Assembly (NCBI GenBank): GCA_965194655.1
Contig: OZ239148.1
Coordinates: forward strand, 620,001-684,000
Source of the DNA: Hahnella lacustris
GTDB lineage: Bacteria; Pseudomonadota; Gammaproteobacteria; Burkholderiales; Burkholderiaceae_A
Length of the DNA: 64,000 nucleotides
Direction: 5' to 3'
The notes under the pieces are model-generated. The model was not told where the DNA came from. It searched no databases and was given only the letters and a program-made list of their open reading frames with translations. Position 1 is the stretch's first letter, and every line of letters starts with the position of its first letter. This document shows positions 15,347 to 23,762 of this stretch, piece by piece. The translations under genes were made by a program, and so were the position numbers.

Positions 15347-15945
15347 TCTCGGTTGGCGAAGTAGTGGGCTAGGTCATCGAGTGCCTGATTATCCAAGCCC
15401 TCGAGCGCCGTGGTCATGATGGTGTCGCGGCCGTAGGCCTGGCCGTCTCGCATGAGGCGCAGGGTCAGCTGAAGGTAGTCCTCTCTCTGGCTGCTGAGCC
15501 TCGGTACCTGTTGTTGTCCTTGGTAACTCGGCATATGGCAGGTTCCGCAGAGCGCCTGTTTGGCCAGGGTCTGACCCCGGGAGAACGCAGCGGAGTTCAA
15601 CCGGCTTGGTTGCGCTTTGGCGGGGAGGGTGGCATACCAGCGGCCGAGCGCTGTCATTTCCGCATCGGTGAGGGCCTTGGACACCTCTTTCATGGCTGGA
15701 ACGTCTCGAAGCCCCTCACGAATGTAAACCAGCTGAGTCTCAATAAAGACAGCAGGCTGACCCGCGAGCGACGGAACACCATCCACCATCGCATTCCCAT
15801 CCAGCCCGTGGCAAGTGGCACAGGCCTTCAGATGCAAGGCCTGTGCCTGAGGGGAGGCGAAGGCCTGAGTCTGATGGGCAACGAGCCCCACAAAAAAAAA
15901 CGTGGCACCCAGTAGTGGGCGCCACGTCAGACCCAAACTACCCAC
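15316..15945 (-). CDS. Periplasmic dihaem cytochrome c (cytochrome c4 type)
   Basis: The product has a signal peptide (about 1-30; hydrophobic core LLGATFFFVGLVA, cleavage near AFA-SP) and two haem-binding motifs, CATCH (42-46) and CGTCH (133-137), in two similar halves with axial-Met candidates in DVPAMKEV and DTIMTT. This is the layout of cytochrome c4. The GTG start overlaps the end of the upstream PQQ dehydrogenase by 8 bp, so it probably accepts that enzyme's electrons in the periplasm. Codons 7-18 coincide with a complete intrinsic terminator, which is very unusual. No later start leaves a workable signal peptide. Confidence 0.88.
   Translation of the reverse strand: MGSLGLTWRPLLGATFFFVGLVAHQTQAFASPQAQALHLKACATCHGLDGNAMVDGVPSLAGQPAVFIETQLVYIREGLRDVPAMKEVSKALTDAEMTALGRWYATLPAKAQPSRLNSAAFSRGQTLAKQALCGTCHMPSYQGQQQVPRLSSQREDYLQLTLRLMRDGQAYGRDTIMTTALEGLDNQALDDLAHYFANRDQPGKSPVLK
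15892..15926 (-). terminator. Intrinsic terminator inside the start of the cytochrome gene
   Basis: In the minus-strand RNA CGUGGCGCCCA pairs with UGGGUGCCACG (11 pairs, one G-U) around a CUAC loop and is followed at once by nine U residues. This is a textbook Rho-independent terminator just after the PQQ dehydrogenase stop. It lies wholly within the signal-peptide codons of the downstream dihaem cytochrome. Confidence 0.85.
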
Positions 15946-17140
15946 GATAGCTGATGCGGTAGATGGCCCCGAGCTGCTCGTCGGAGAGCAACAGCGAGCC
16001 GTCTTTCATCTGGAGCATGTAGGCTGGACGACCCCAGAAGCTCTGTGTGCCCTCATCCAGAAAGCCCGTGATGAATGGAGTGACCTTCGCTCCGCTGCCA
16101 TCGGCGTTGGCCTTCACCATGAGCACATCGAACCCAGTCTTCTTGGTTCGGTTCCATGAGCCTTTACGAGCGACCAGTGCAGCGCCTTGGTACTCCTTGG
16201 GGAACTGGCTGCCGGTGTAGAAGGTGACGCCCATCGCGGCCGCGTGGGGTCCCATCAGCGCCACAGGCTGCTCGACGCCTTTACAGGCATCGGCTTTCTG
16301 GACGGTGTTATCGGCAATTGTCCCCTCATGGCAGTGGGGGAACCCAAAGTTGGATCCTGACTTGCCCAGACGGTGGAGGGTGTCGTTTGGCTTGTCGTCG
16401 CCCATCCAGTCGCGTCCATGGTTTGAGAACCAGAGCTCTTTGGTCTGTGGGTGGAAGTCAAAGCCCACTGAGTTACGGACCCCCGTTGCGATCACTTCCA
16501 TGCCAGAGCCGTCTGGGTTGTAGCGACGGATCTGAGCATATTCACTCGTGGGCAACTCACAAATGTTGCACGGCGCACCGAACGGTACATAGAGCTTTCC
16601 ATCAGGCCCAAACTTGATGTACTTCCAGTTGTGGTGCTGCTCTTTGGGCAGCTTGAACGCGGCGGTCATGTCCACTGGCGCTGCGTTCGGGTTCTGCTCG
16701 ATCCCATCAAAGCGAAGGACCTTGTCGATCGCCATCACGTATAGGCTGCCGTTCCGAAAAGCAACGCCTGCAGGCTGCGTTAGCTTGTCCACTACGACCC
16801 TGCTGGTGCGTTCCTTGCCGTTGTCTGAAATCTCATACACGCGCCCAAGGGCTCGCGTCCCAACATAGATCTTTCCGTTATCGCCCATGGCCATGGCGCG
16901 TCCGCCAGGTGTGCCGGTGGACCAAATCTCAGCGACAAAGCCTTGGGGTAGTTTCAGTTTGGAGATGGGGATCTCGCCGGCAGGTGTGACCGTGGCTTTT
17001 CCCGCGTGAGGCGCAAGTGTGGAATTGGCTTGCTCCGGTGTCATGCCTTGTTTCCAGGCTTGAGCAAGCACAGGTGCGGCCATGGATGAGAGCCCAGTGG
17101 CGATAGCTGTCATCAGAATAATACGAGATACGTTTTTCAT
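15938..17140 (-). CDS. Secreted PQQ-dependent sugar/sorbosone dehydrogenase-family protein
   Basis: A soluble six-bladed beta-propeller quinoprotein of the glucose/sorbosone dehydrogenase family. A signal peptide (about 1-26, ending PVLA-QA) sends it to the periplasm. Family strings include KLPQGFVAEIW, QPAGVAFRNGSLYVM, WKYIKFGPDGKLYVPFG, GVRNSVGFDFHP, ELWFSNHGRDWMGDD, FGFPHCHEG and ARKGSWNRTKKTG. The substrate cannot be read from the sequence. It is a paralogue of the divergently transcribed gene starting 202 bp away and overlaps its cytochrome partner downstream. Four cysteines in PCNIC and FPHCHEG/KADACKG may form disulfides. Confidence 0.85.
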   Translation of the reverse strand: MKNVSRIILMTAIATGLSSMAAPVLAQAWKQGMTPEQANSTLAPHAGKATVTPAGEIPISKLKLPQGFVAEIWSTGTPGGRAMAMGDNGKIYVGTRALGRVYEISDNGKERTSRVVVDKLTQPAGVAFRNGSLYVMAIDKVLRFDGIEQNPNAAPVDMTAAFKLPKEQHHNWKYIKFGPDGKLYVPFGAPCNICELPTSEYAQIRRYNPDGSGMEVIATGVRNSVGFDFHPQTKELWFSNHGRDWMGDDKPNDTLHRLGKSGSNFGFPHCHEGTIADNTVQKADACKGVEQPVALMGPHAAAMGVTFYTGSQFPKEYQGAALVARKGSWNRTKKTGFDVLMVKANADGSGAKVTPFITGFLDEGTQSFWGRPAYMLQMKDGSLLLSDEQLGAIYRISYRG

Positions 17141-17342
17141 ATAACGCTCCTTTTGTGATCAATTCCCGATCATCAAAACTTCAGGCGGGCTTGTCTCTCA
17201 GTAGTTTTCCCAGACCACGCATATCCACATAGAAGAATGTGTGCCTCTCAGGGTTTCTCACAGGCTATTGCTTGCTGAAAGTTCACTATCGTTAAGAAAC
17301 ACAGTTCGCTGTGGCCATTACATCTAAATCCAGGAGAGCGAC
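17141..17342. promoter_or_regulatory. Divergent control region between the two PQQ-dehydrogenase operons
   Basis: A 202-bp gap between two genes reading outward. It holds an inverted repeat TGATC-N7-GATCA (17156-17172), 16 bp upstream of the minus-strand gene, which could be an operator. I find no convincing -35/-10 pair in either direction. The plus-strand gene has a good ribosome site (CAGGAGAG) before its ATG, and the minus-strand gene has AGGAGCG. Confidence 0.4.
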
Positions 17343-18623
17343 ATGAGCATCGTGAAGAAGTCCGCAGTGGCGGCTGCAGTTGCCGCCGCTCTAATTGGAA
17401 GTGGGGCTGGGGCTGCCCCGGACAACCTGTCCACACTGAAGCAAATGAAGGTAGCGACGACTGATCTGAACATTCCGGTCGTTGCGCAGGAGGGAAAAAA
17501 TGCTGAAGCCATCCGCGCAAACCTCAAGCGCGTGAAGCTGCCAGAGGGCTTCAAGATTGAATTGTTTGCGGTGGTTCCCGATGCGCGGCACATGGCAGTC
17601 GCGCCATCCACCAACATGCTCTTTGTGGGCACCCGCAAGACCACTGTTTGGGCCGTCACAGATCGCAACAGTGATGGTGTGGCGGATGAGGTGAAGTCGT
17701 TCGCGCCGTCGCTCAAGTTCAGCAACCCCAATGCCGTCTGCTGGACGAAGGACGGGTTCTTGATTGTGGCTGAGCACAATCGGGTCCTGAATTTCCCGGC
17801 TGCAGAGTTCTTTTACGAGGGACCCGATGTGGCGGTGATTGAGGTGGTGCCCAAAGGGAAGCTCATCCCGGCCGACGAGGAATCCTTCAATCATGGCGCA
17901 CGCACCTGTCGCGTTGGTCCGGATGGCAAGCTCTACATCACCCTGGGTCAGCCCTACAACGTTCAGCCCAAAGAGAAGGTCGACCTTTACAACAAGATTG
18001 GCATCGGAGGAATCATTCGCTTAGATCCCTTCAGCGGCCAGGGTCGGGAGGTCTTCGCCATGGGCGCACGCAACTCTGTGGGCATGGACTTCAACCCCAA
18101 GGATGGCAGCCTCTGGTGGACGGATAACCAGGTGGATGGCTTAGGTGACGACATTCCTCCGGGCGAACTCAATCGCTCGACAAAGCCCGGACAGCACTTC
18201 GGGTTTCCCTATTGGAATGGGAAATTCAAGGTTGCAGGATCATCTGCCGCCCCCGATCTGAAGGACATGAAAGAGCCTGCTGGCGCAGTGTTTCCTCAGG
18301 TGGAGTTCCCCGCTCACCAGGCACAGTTGGGAATGGCCTTCTACACGGGCAAGAAGTTTCCCGCAAAGTATCAGGGTGGAGCCTTTGTGGCTTCCCATGG
18401 CTCCTGGAATCGAACCAAGCCATCGGGTGCAGAGATTCAGTTTGTACCCATCAAAGCAGACGGAACCGCGGGCAAGATGGAGGTCTTCGCTTCGGGCTTT
18501 CTGGATGCGGAAACAGGCCTCTATCGTGGACGTCCCGTTGATGTTGCGGTGATGAAGGACGGCTCCATGCTGGTGTCGGACGACTACGCAGGTGCCATCT
18601 ATCGCATCAGCTACAACCCCTGA
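17343..18623 (+). CDS. Second secreted PQQ-dependent sugar/sorbosone dehydrogenase-family protein
   Basis: A 426-residue paralogue of the preceding protein with its own signal peptide (about 1-24, ending GSGAGA-AP). Shared strings are KLPEGFKIELF, GPDGKLYITLG, GARNSVGMDFNP, SLWWTDNQVDGLGDD, FGFPYWNGK, ASHGSWNRTKPSG and the ending GAIYRISY. It probably oxidises a sugar or alcohol in the periplasm with PQQ as cofactor and passes electrons to a cytochrome c. Its stop shares bases with the start of the next cytochrome gene (TGATG), and a PqqU-like receptor follows, making a three-gene operon. The substrate is unknown. Confidence 0.86.
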   Translation: MSIVKKSAVAAAVAAALIGSGAGAAPDNLSTLKQMKVATTDLNIPVVAQEGKNAEAIRANLKRVKLPEGFKIELFAVVPDARHMAVAPSTNMLFVGTRKTTVWAVTDRNSDGVADEVKSFAPSLKFSNPNAVCWTKDGFLIVAEHNRVLNFPAAEFFYEGPDVAVIEVVPKGKLIPADEESFNHGARTCRVGPDGKLYITLGQPYNVQPKEKVDLYNKIGIGGIIRLDPFSGQGREVFAMGARNSVGMDFNPKDGSLWWTDNQVDGLGDDIPPGELNRSTKPGQHFGFPYWNGKFKVAGSSAAPDLKDMKEPAGAVFPQVEFPAHQAQLGMAFYTGKKFPAKYQGGAFVASHGSWNRTKPSGAEIQFVPIKADGTAGKMEVFASGFLDAETGLYRGRPVDVAVMKDGSMLVSDDYAGAIYRISYNP

Positions 18624-18961
18624 TGGTTTTTCAGTCCATTCGGTTAAGGCATCTCTCCCTGGGGGCGCTGCTCTTTTTGAGCAGTGCGGCCTGGGGGGCA
18701 GATGCCCTTAAAGGAAAGCAGCGCGCAGCCATGGCTTGTGCAGTCTGTCACGGGCCAGTGGGCATTTCACCCATGCCAAGTGCGCCGAACCTGGCGGGCC
18801 AGCAGGAGTTGTATCTGGTTGAGCAACTCAGAGCCTATCGCAACGGTAAGCGCAAGCACGAAGTGATGGGGGTCATTGCCAAGCCTCTGACCGATGAGGA
18901 TATTGAGAATTTGTCTGCTTGGTACGCATCGATTCGCATTCAGGTTGAGGCGGGGTCTTGA
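18623..18961 (+). CDS. Small periplasmic monohaem cytochrome c
   Basis: A 112-residue class I cytochrome c: signal peptide (about 1-25, LSLGALLFLSSAAWG-AD), haem motif CAVCH (39-43), SAPNLAGQQELYLVEQL and the C-terminal helix LTDEDIENLSAWYASI. Axial Met candidate is in KHEVMGVI. It is coupled by TGATG overlaps to the PQQ dehydrogenase before it and the TonB-dependent receptor after it. The likely role is electron acceptor for the dehydrogenase, feeding the terminal oxidase or photosynthetic chain. Confidence 0.9.
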   Translation: MVFQSIRLRHLSLGALLFLSSAAWGADALKGKQRAAMACAVCHGPVGISPMPSAPNLAGQQELYLVEQLRAYRNGKRKHEVMGVIAKPLTDEDIENLSAWYASIRIQVEAGS

Positions 18962-21006
18962 TGTTCAAGGTATGTATGTGGTCTCTCGTCGGGGCAACGC
19001 TTTTGGGTTCGAACGCCTGGTCCCAAGAGGCCAGTCTGATTCCCGAGGTGGTGGTCAGTGCCACTCGCGTTCCGCAGGAGGGGTTCGACGCTCCGGCAGC
19101 CGTGAATGCCGTTCAGTCTGCCTCGCTACAAACCGCTGGACCGCAGGTGAATCTGACCGAGGCGCTCGTGAGACTGCCGGGTGTGATGGCGAGCAATCGA
19201 AACAACTATGCCCAAGACCCCCAGATCTCGATTCGAGGTTTTGGTGCTCGGGCTGCATTCGGCGTGAGGGGCATTCGCCTCTTGGCTGATGGCATCCCTG
19301 CGAGCATTCCAGACGGTCAGGGTCAAGCCTCAAGCTTCTCTCTCAGCTCAGCGGAGCGGATTGAGGGCATTCGCGGCCCTCTGGCCATCCTCTATGGCAA
19401 CGCCTCAGGTGGAGTCATCCAGTCATTCAGTCGAACGCCTTCAAAGGGTGTTGCGGCTTCGCTCTCGACCCTATGGGGAGCAGACGGCCTTATGCGTCAC
19501 GGGGTTCAGATGGATCGGGCCACCGATCAAAGCGCCTTGCTTGTCGATCTGTCGCGCTTTGAGACGGATGGGTACCGAGATCATTCCGCTGCCAAGCGAG
19601 AGCAGCTTCATGCGAAGTTCGATCTGAGGGTGAGCCCCGCCACTGAGTGGACGGTGATCCTGAGCGATTGGAATCAGCCTCTTGCTGAGGATCCGGCGGG
19701 CTTAACGCCTGCGGCCTACGCCCAGAATCCCCAACAGGCTGGCGCGAACACGGAGGCCCGTCGTGTTCGTAAGATCACCGACCAATCCCAGTTGGGGCTG
19801 CGTCTAAGATCTCAGATCTCCTCGTCCACTGCGCTCGAGGCCAGAGCCTATGCGGGCACCCGATCTAACCTTCAGTTCCAGGCCTTCAATGCATGGGTCG
19901 GACTTGAGCGTGATTTCTCGGGTGTGGGCCTTCAGCTCTCAGCGGGTGGGTTCCAGTTGGGGTTAGAGCACGACCGTGCGGTCGAGCGTCGGCAGGGCGG
20001 CCCAGCAGCCCTCGGAGAGAAGACCGGTTTGAATCGAGATGAAGATAACGCGGTGATTGCCTCAGGCCTTTATGCCTCGTGGACAGTTCCTCTTTCGGAG
20101 CAGATTTCGGCATTGATGGGGGTTCGACTGGGCCAACTTCGGCTGCAGAATGAAGACTACTATCTGAGCAACGGCAACAGCAGTGGTGAGGTGAAGTATC
20201 AACAGACCAGCCCTGTGCTGGGTCTGACTTGGCACGCAAGTCCGAGCATGAATGTCTTTATGAGTTTTGGACGTGGTTTCGAATCGCCCACGTTGGCCGA
20301 GGTGGCCTACGCAAGTGCCGCTTCGGGAACCATCCCGACGAGTGACTTCAACACCCAACTCAAGGCCGCTGTGAATCGTCAGATGGAGGTCGGACTCAAG
20401 TGGCGACCACATCCTCGTGAGCGTTTGGATTTGGTGGGCTTCAGAGCGAAGACGGTGGATGAGGTGGTGACCGATCAATCGGCATTCGGTCGAACTTCAT
20501 TCCGAAACGCCCCTGGAACGGTGCGTGAGGGCCTTGAGCTTGCCCACGCCCGAGATTGGGGACAGGGTTTGCGGTCCACCGCAGCGCTCACCTGGATGCG
20601 TGCGGTCTACACCGATGCTGCTTCCTCTACGGTCGGCCTCATCGCAAGCGGCAACCGCATCCCGTCTGTGCCTCGTCACCAGGCCTTTGCCTCGCTGGAG
20701 TGGGCCCAGAGCAGAGACCTAAAGGGACAGTTCATGGGCTGGGGCGCGGCAGTGGAGGGCCAATCTTTCGGCTCTCGGGTGGCAGATGACCTCAATCGGA
20801 CACAGGTGGATGGGGTGAGATTGCTCCATGCCTGGATGGGGTATCGAAAGCAATCCGGCCGTTTGGACTGGATGATGTTTGCGCGAGCCGAAAACCTCAC
20901 CGATGAAGCTTATGTGGCATCCGTCATTGTGAACAATTCAGCGCCTCTTGAGCCTGGCTTGCCTCGGCACTGGAGCCTGGGACTCAGGATGAGCTTGGCA
21001 CTCTGA
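18961..21006 (+). CDS. TonB-dependent outer-membrane receptor, PqqU (YncD)-like
   Basis: A 681-residue TonB-dependent receptor: signal peptide (about 1-21), plug domain with PEVVVSATRV and RGFGARAAFGVRGIRLLADG, a 22-strand barrel, and the final aromatic-rich strand ending LRMSLAL. Plug strings NRNNYAQDPQISIRGFG, DGIPASIPDGQGQAS and GPLAILYGNASGGV closely match what I remember of E. coli YncD, now PqqU, the high-affinity PQQ importer. Co-transcription with a PQQ dehydrogenase makes PQQ the natural ligand. The alternative is a siderophore or metal complex. The ATG overlaps the cytochrome stop; a TTG one codon earlier is possible. Its 3' end overlaps trhO by 23 bp. Confidence 0.85.
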   Translation: MFKVCMWSLVGATLLGSNAWSQEASLIPEVVVSATRVPQEGFDAPAAVNAVQSASLQTAGPQVNLTEALVRLPGVMASNRNNYAQDPQISIRGFGARAAFGVRGIRLLADGIPASIPDGQGQASSFSLSSAERIEGIRGPLAILYGNASGGVIQSFSRTPSKGVAASLSTLWGADGLMRHGVQMDRATDQSALLVDLSRFETDGYRDHSAAKREQLHAKFDLRVSPATEWTVILSDWNQPLAEDPAGLTPAAYAQNPQQAGANTEARRVRKITDQSQLGLRLRSQISSSTALEARAYAGTRSNLQFQAFNAWVGLERDFSGVGLQLSAGGFQLGLEHDRAVERRQGGPAALGEKTGLNRDEDNAVIASGLYASWTVPLSEQISALMGVRLGQLRLQNEDYYLSNGNSSGEVKYQQTSPVLGLTWHASPSMNVFMSFGRGFESPTLAEVAYASAASGTIPTSDFNTQLKAAVNRQMEVGLKWRPHPRERLDLVGFRAKTVDEVVTDQSAFGRTSFRNAPGTVREGLELAHARDWGQGLRSTAALTWMRAVYTDAASSTVGLIASGNRIPSVPRHQAFASLEWAQSRDLKGQFMGWGAAVEGQSFGSRVADDLNRTQVDGVRLLHAWMGYRKQSGRLDWMMFARAENLTDEAYVASVIVNNSAPLEPGLPRHWSLGLRMSLAL

Positions 21007-21736
21007 GGGGAGTAGGCTGTAGGGAGGGATCGAGAGCCCTTCTCTCGTCAAAGACGAAACAGCTGCCGTGGTAGTGACGGCCGTCCGTTTCTTCGAAGTA
21101 TTTGAGGATGCCGCCCTCGAGCTGAAGAACGTTCGTGAGCCCAAGATCGTGCATGAAAATGGCGGCCTTCTCACAGCGAATTCCGCCTGTGCAGTAGCTC
21201 ACCACCGTTTTACCTTTCAGGTTGTCGGCATGGGTTCGGACCGCATCAGGGAACTGGGTGAATTTCTGAATTCTCCAGTCGATGGCATCGTCGAATGCAC
21301 CGACATCTACTTCGAAGTCATTGCGGGTGTCGAGCATGACCACCGGCCTGCCTTGATCGTCATGGCCCTGGTCCAGCCAGCGAGCCAAGGTTTGCGCATC
21401 GACCGCAGGCGCACGTCCCTCTGCAGGTCGGATGGTGGGATGGTCCATTCGAATGATCTCGCGCTTGAGCTTGACCTTCAATTTCTTGAATGGAGGAGAA
21501 TCCGACCAGCTCTCCTTGGCCTGAAGCGTCGAAAACCCAGGGATGCTTCTGAGCTCACCGAGCATGGCGTGCACCCCAGCTTCAGGGCCTGCGAGGAAGG
21601 CATTGAGCCCCTCCGGGGTGACCAGGATGGTCCCGAGGAGCTCAAGTTGCTCCCCTCGTTGGGCGAGCGTGTCCCGAACCGCTTCTGGATTCTGGATTTC
21701 TGCGAAGTGATAGGCGGCAATGTTGAGTATGGACAT
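20984..21736 (-). CDS. trhO: tRNA uridine(34) hydroxylase TrhO (rhodanese-family YceA)
   Basis: TrhO installs 5-hydroxyuridine at position 34 of certain tRNAs using O2. The 250-residue protein has the N-terminal acylphosphatase-like domain (about 1-95; TILVTPEGLNAFLAG) and a rhodanese domain (about 110-215) with active-site Cys182 in SYCTGGIRCEKA, plus LDTRNDFEVDVGAF. The size is somewhat shorter than E. coli TrhO (350), lacking part of the C-terminal extension. It lies beside a tRNA gene and dusA, a cluster of tRNA functions. Confidence 0.9.
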   Translation of the reverse strand: MSILNIAAYHFAEIQNPEAVRDTLAQRGEQLELLGTILVTPEGLNAFLAGPEAGVHAMLGELRSIPGFSTLQAKESWSDSPPFKKLKVKLKREIIRMDHPTIRPAEGRAPAVDAQTLARWLDQGHDDQGRPVVMLDTRNDFEVDVGAFDDAIDWRIQKFTQFPDAVRTHADNLKGKTVVSYCTGGIRCEKAAIFMHDLGLTNVLQLEGGILKYFEETDGRHYHGSCFVFDERRALDPSLQPTPLRVPSSS

Positions 21737-21750
21737 GGCGAGCAGGGATA

Positions 21751-21826
21751 TGGCGCCTCCGGCACGAATCGAACGTGCGACCCTCCCCTTAGGAGGGGGA
21801 TGCTCTATCCACTGAGCTACGGAGGC
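21751..21826 (-). tRNA. tRNA-Arg(CCT)
   Basis: A 76-base cloverleaf with encoded CCA: acceptor GCCTCCG/CGGAGGC, D arm GCTC/GAGC, anticodon stem TCCCC/GGGGA around loop CTCCTAA (anticodon CCT), and T arm GCACG-TTCGATT-CGTGC. It reads AGG codons. It sits between trhO and dusA, 14 bp upstream of the trhO start and on the same strand. Confidence 0.97.
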
Positions 21827-21851
21827 TTGAGCATCATTTTAAACTGTGGAC

Positions 21852-22862
21852 ATGCAAACGCCCCGCCTTTCGCACCGACTCTCTGTCGCGCCCATGATGG
21901 ACTGGACCGATCGGCATTGCCGCTACTTTCATCGGCTTCTCGCTCCCAATACGCTGCTGTACACAGAAATGGTCACCACCGGCGCGGTCTTACATGGTGA
22001 TCTGGAGCGCCTTCTTGGGCACGACGCCTGCGAGTATCCGCTTGCACTTCAGCTGGGCGGCAGTGAGCCACAGGACCTGGCTAAGGCCGCCCGAACAGGC
22101 GAGCAGTGGGGCTATCAGGAGATCAACCTCAACTGTGGTTGTCCGAGCGAGCGAGTACAGAAGGGGTCATTTGGGGCGTGCCTGATGAATGAGCCTAAGC
22201 TGGTTGCAGACTGCGTGAGCGCCATGCGAGAGGCGGTGAACTGCCCGGTTACCGTGAAACATCGAATCGGTGTGGATCAGCGTGAGGACTATGGGTTTGT
22301 GCGAGATTTCGTTGGGACGGTCTCGCAGGCTGGCTGTGACACCTTCGTTGTGCATGCCCGATCGGCCATCCTCAAAGGCCTCTCGCCCAAAGAGAATCGA
22401 GAGGTGCCGCCACTTCGCTACGCAGTCGTGCGCCAGCTCAAACGTGACTTCCCACAGATCACTGTGGTGCTCAACGGGGGTTTGGTTTCCGTCGAGTCTT
22501 GTTTGGATGCGCTCAAGGGAGATTCACATGGGCCGGCTTTAGATGGCGTCATGCTTGGGCGGGCCGCATACCATGACCCATGGATCATGCGCGATCTCGA
22601 TGCCGCGCTTTTTGGCGAAGACCCTCGCCGACCAGAGGCCAGGGAGGAGATCCTTGAGTCGCTCGATCGGTATCTGACGCACTGGACTGGACAAGGCGTT
22701 TCGGCCAAGTCCATCACCCGGCATTGGCACGGTCTTTTGCATGGGCAGCCAGGGGCCCGTCAGTGGCGAAGGCTGCTCTGTGAGGGGGAATCGCCCTTGG
22801 CTGTCTGGCGACGGAAATCCCGAATGGCCAGCAACACCACCAGTGTCAGTCCCAATGACTGA
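21852..22862 (+). CDS. dusA: tRNA-dihydrouridine(20/20a) synthase DusA
   Basis: This flavoenzyme reduces uridines of the tRNA D loop. It begins TPRLSHRLSVAPMMDWTDRH, the DusA start, and has the catalytic Cys in EINLNCGCPSERVQKGSFGA, TVKHRIGVDQREDY, VHARSAILKGLSPKENR (DusA-specific) and LNGGL. Length 336 is normal. ATG 21852 is chosen; a GTG two codons earlier is possible. The last 103 bases overlap the convergent DUF2069 gene, the longest 3' overlap in the window. Confidence 0.94.
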   Translation: MQTPRLSHRLSVAPMMDWTDRHCRYFHRLLAPNTLLYTEMVTTGAVLHGDLERLLGHDACEYPLALQLGGSEPQDLAKAARTGEQWGYQEINLNCGCPSERVQKGSFGACLMNEPKLVADCVSAMREAVNCPVTVKHRIGVDQREDYGFVRDFVGTVSQAGCDTFVVHARSAILKGLSPKENREVPPLRYAVVRQLKRDFPQITVVLNGGLVSVESCLDALKGDSHGPALDGVMLGRAAYHDPWIMRDLDAALFGEDPRRPEAREEILESLDRYLTHWTGQGVSAKSITRHWHGLLHGQPGARQWRRLLCEGESPLAVWRRKSRMASNTTSVSPND

Positions 22863-23140
22863 AGGAGCCAGCCAGCGGCAAGCAACTGCTCCGTGACCGT
22901 CATGCCCAGAATACGCACCAGGGCTTCACACACATAGAGCCACACCAGGAGGCTCATCCATTGAAAAGTGTAGACCCTCCCCTTGGAGAGTCCTGGGAGC
23001 GCAAGGGCGAGCGGCAGAACCTTGAGCCAGAGCCAGGAACCCTCTCGAATGGGGTCGATGTACGCTTCCCACGTGATGCCATAAGCCATCATCAGCAGGG
23101 TGATGCCAGTAGCCCATGCTTTCCAGTTCGGGGCGATCAT
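22760..23140 (-). CDS. DUF2069-type small membrane protein
   Basis: A 126-residue protein with four predicted membrane helices (about 8-26, 38-52, 58-78, 85-105) and a polar tail. WEAYIDPIREGSWLWLKVLPL and GRVYTFQWMSLLVWLYVCE are typical of the DUF2069 family, which is often found after wrbA in betaproteobacteria. Function is unknown. Its ATG overlaps the wrbA stop by four bases, and its last third of coding sequence overlaps the end of dusA on the other strand. Confidence 0.8.
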   Translation of the reverse strand: MIAPNWKAWATGITLLMMAYGITWEAYIDPIREGSWLWLKVLPLALALPGLSKGRVYTFQWMSLLVWLYVCEALVRILGMTVTEQLLAAGWLLQSLGLTLVVLLAIRDFRRQTAKGDSPSQSSLRH

Positions 23141-23745
23141 GCGCGGCCCGCCTGTTTCATGGCGAGAGCCACCGAGGCAACCCGCTTGCCGAGTGCCCGA
23201 GCGAGCCTCATTTCCACCTCATCAACCGGTCGTTGACCATCTGTTCCGGCCCAGTGTGAGGCGCCGTAAGGCGTGCCCCCCGACTGGGTAGAGGAGAGCT
23301 CGGGTTCGGTGTAGGGCAGACCCACCAGCAGCATCCCGTGGTGAAGGAGCGGCATCATCATGGTGAGCAGCGTGGACTCTTGGCCACCGTGCAGGCTGCC
23401 GGTGCTGGTAAATACGGCCGCAGGTTTACCCACCAGGCTGCCTGAAACCCAAGAATGGAGCGTGCCATCCACAAAGTACTTCATGGCAGCAGACATGTTT
23501 CCGAATCGCGTGGGAGACCCCAGAATCAGGCCGTCGCAGTTCGCCAGATCTTGGGCGTCCACGTATGGAGGGCCGTCGGACGGGATGCTGGGCTCGGTCG
23601 CCTCCGTGTTGGCTGACACAGCAGGGACCGTTCTGAGCATTGCTTCACAGGCTGGTACCGACTCTACCCCCTGGGCGATGTGTTGGGCCAAAGTCCGCGT
23701 GGCGCCATGGCGACTGTAGTAGGTGATCAGGATTTGAACGTTCAT
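23137..23745 (-). CDS. wrbA: NAD(P)H:quinone oxidoreductase WrbA
   Basis: WrbA is an FMN flavodoxin-fold enzyme that reduces quinones by two electrons. The 202-residue protein has the FMN phosphate loop YYSRHGATRTLA near residue 9, GSPTRFGNMSAAMKYF, STGSLHGGQESTLLTMMMPLLHHGMLLVGLPY and TPYGASHWAG, all WrbA signatures. It heads a two-gene operon with the DUF2069 protein and diverges from the YihY-family gene with only 17 bp between starts, so their promoters must overlap the neighbouring coding sequences. Confidence 0.94.
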   Translation of the reverse strand: MNVQILITYYSRHGATRTLAQHIAQGVESVPACEAMLRTVPAVSANTEATEPSIPSDGPPYVDAQDLANCDGLILGSPTRFGNMSAAMKYFVDGTLHSWVSGSLVGKPAAVFTSTGSLHGGQESTLLTMMMPLLHHGMLLVGLPYTEPELSSTQSGGTPYGASHWAGTDGQRPVDEVEMRLARALGKRVASVALAMKQAGRA

Positions 23746-23762
23746 GCACCTATCATAGACAG

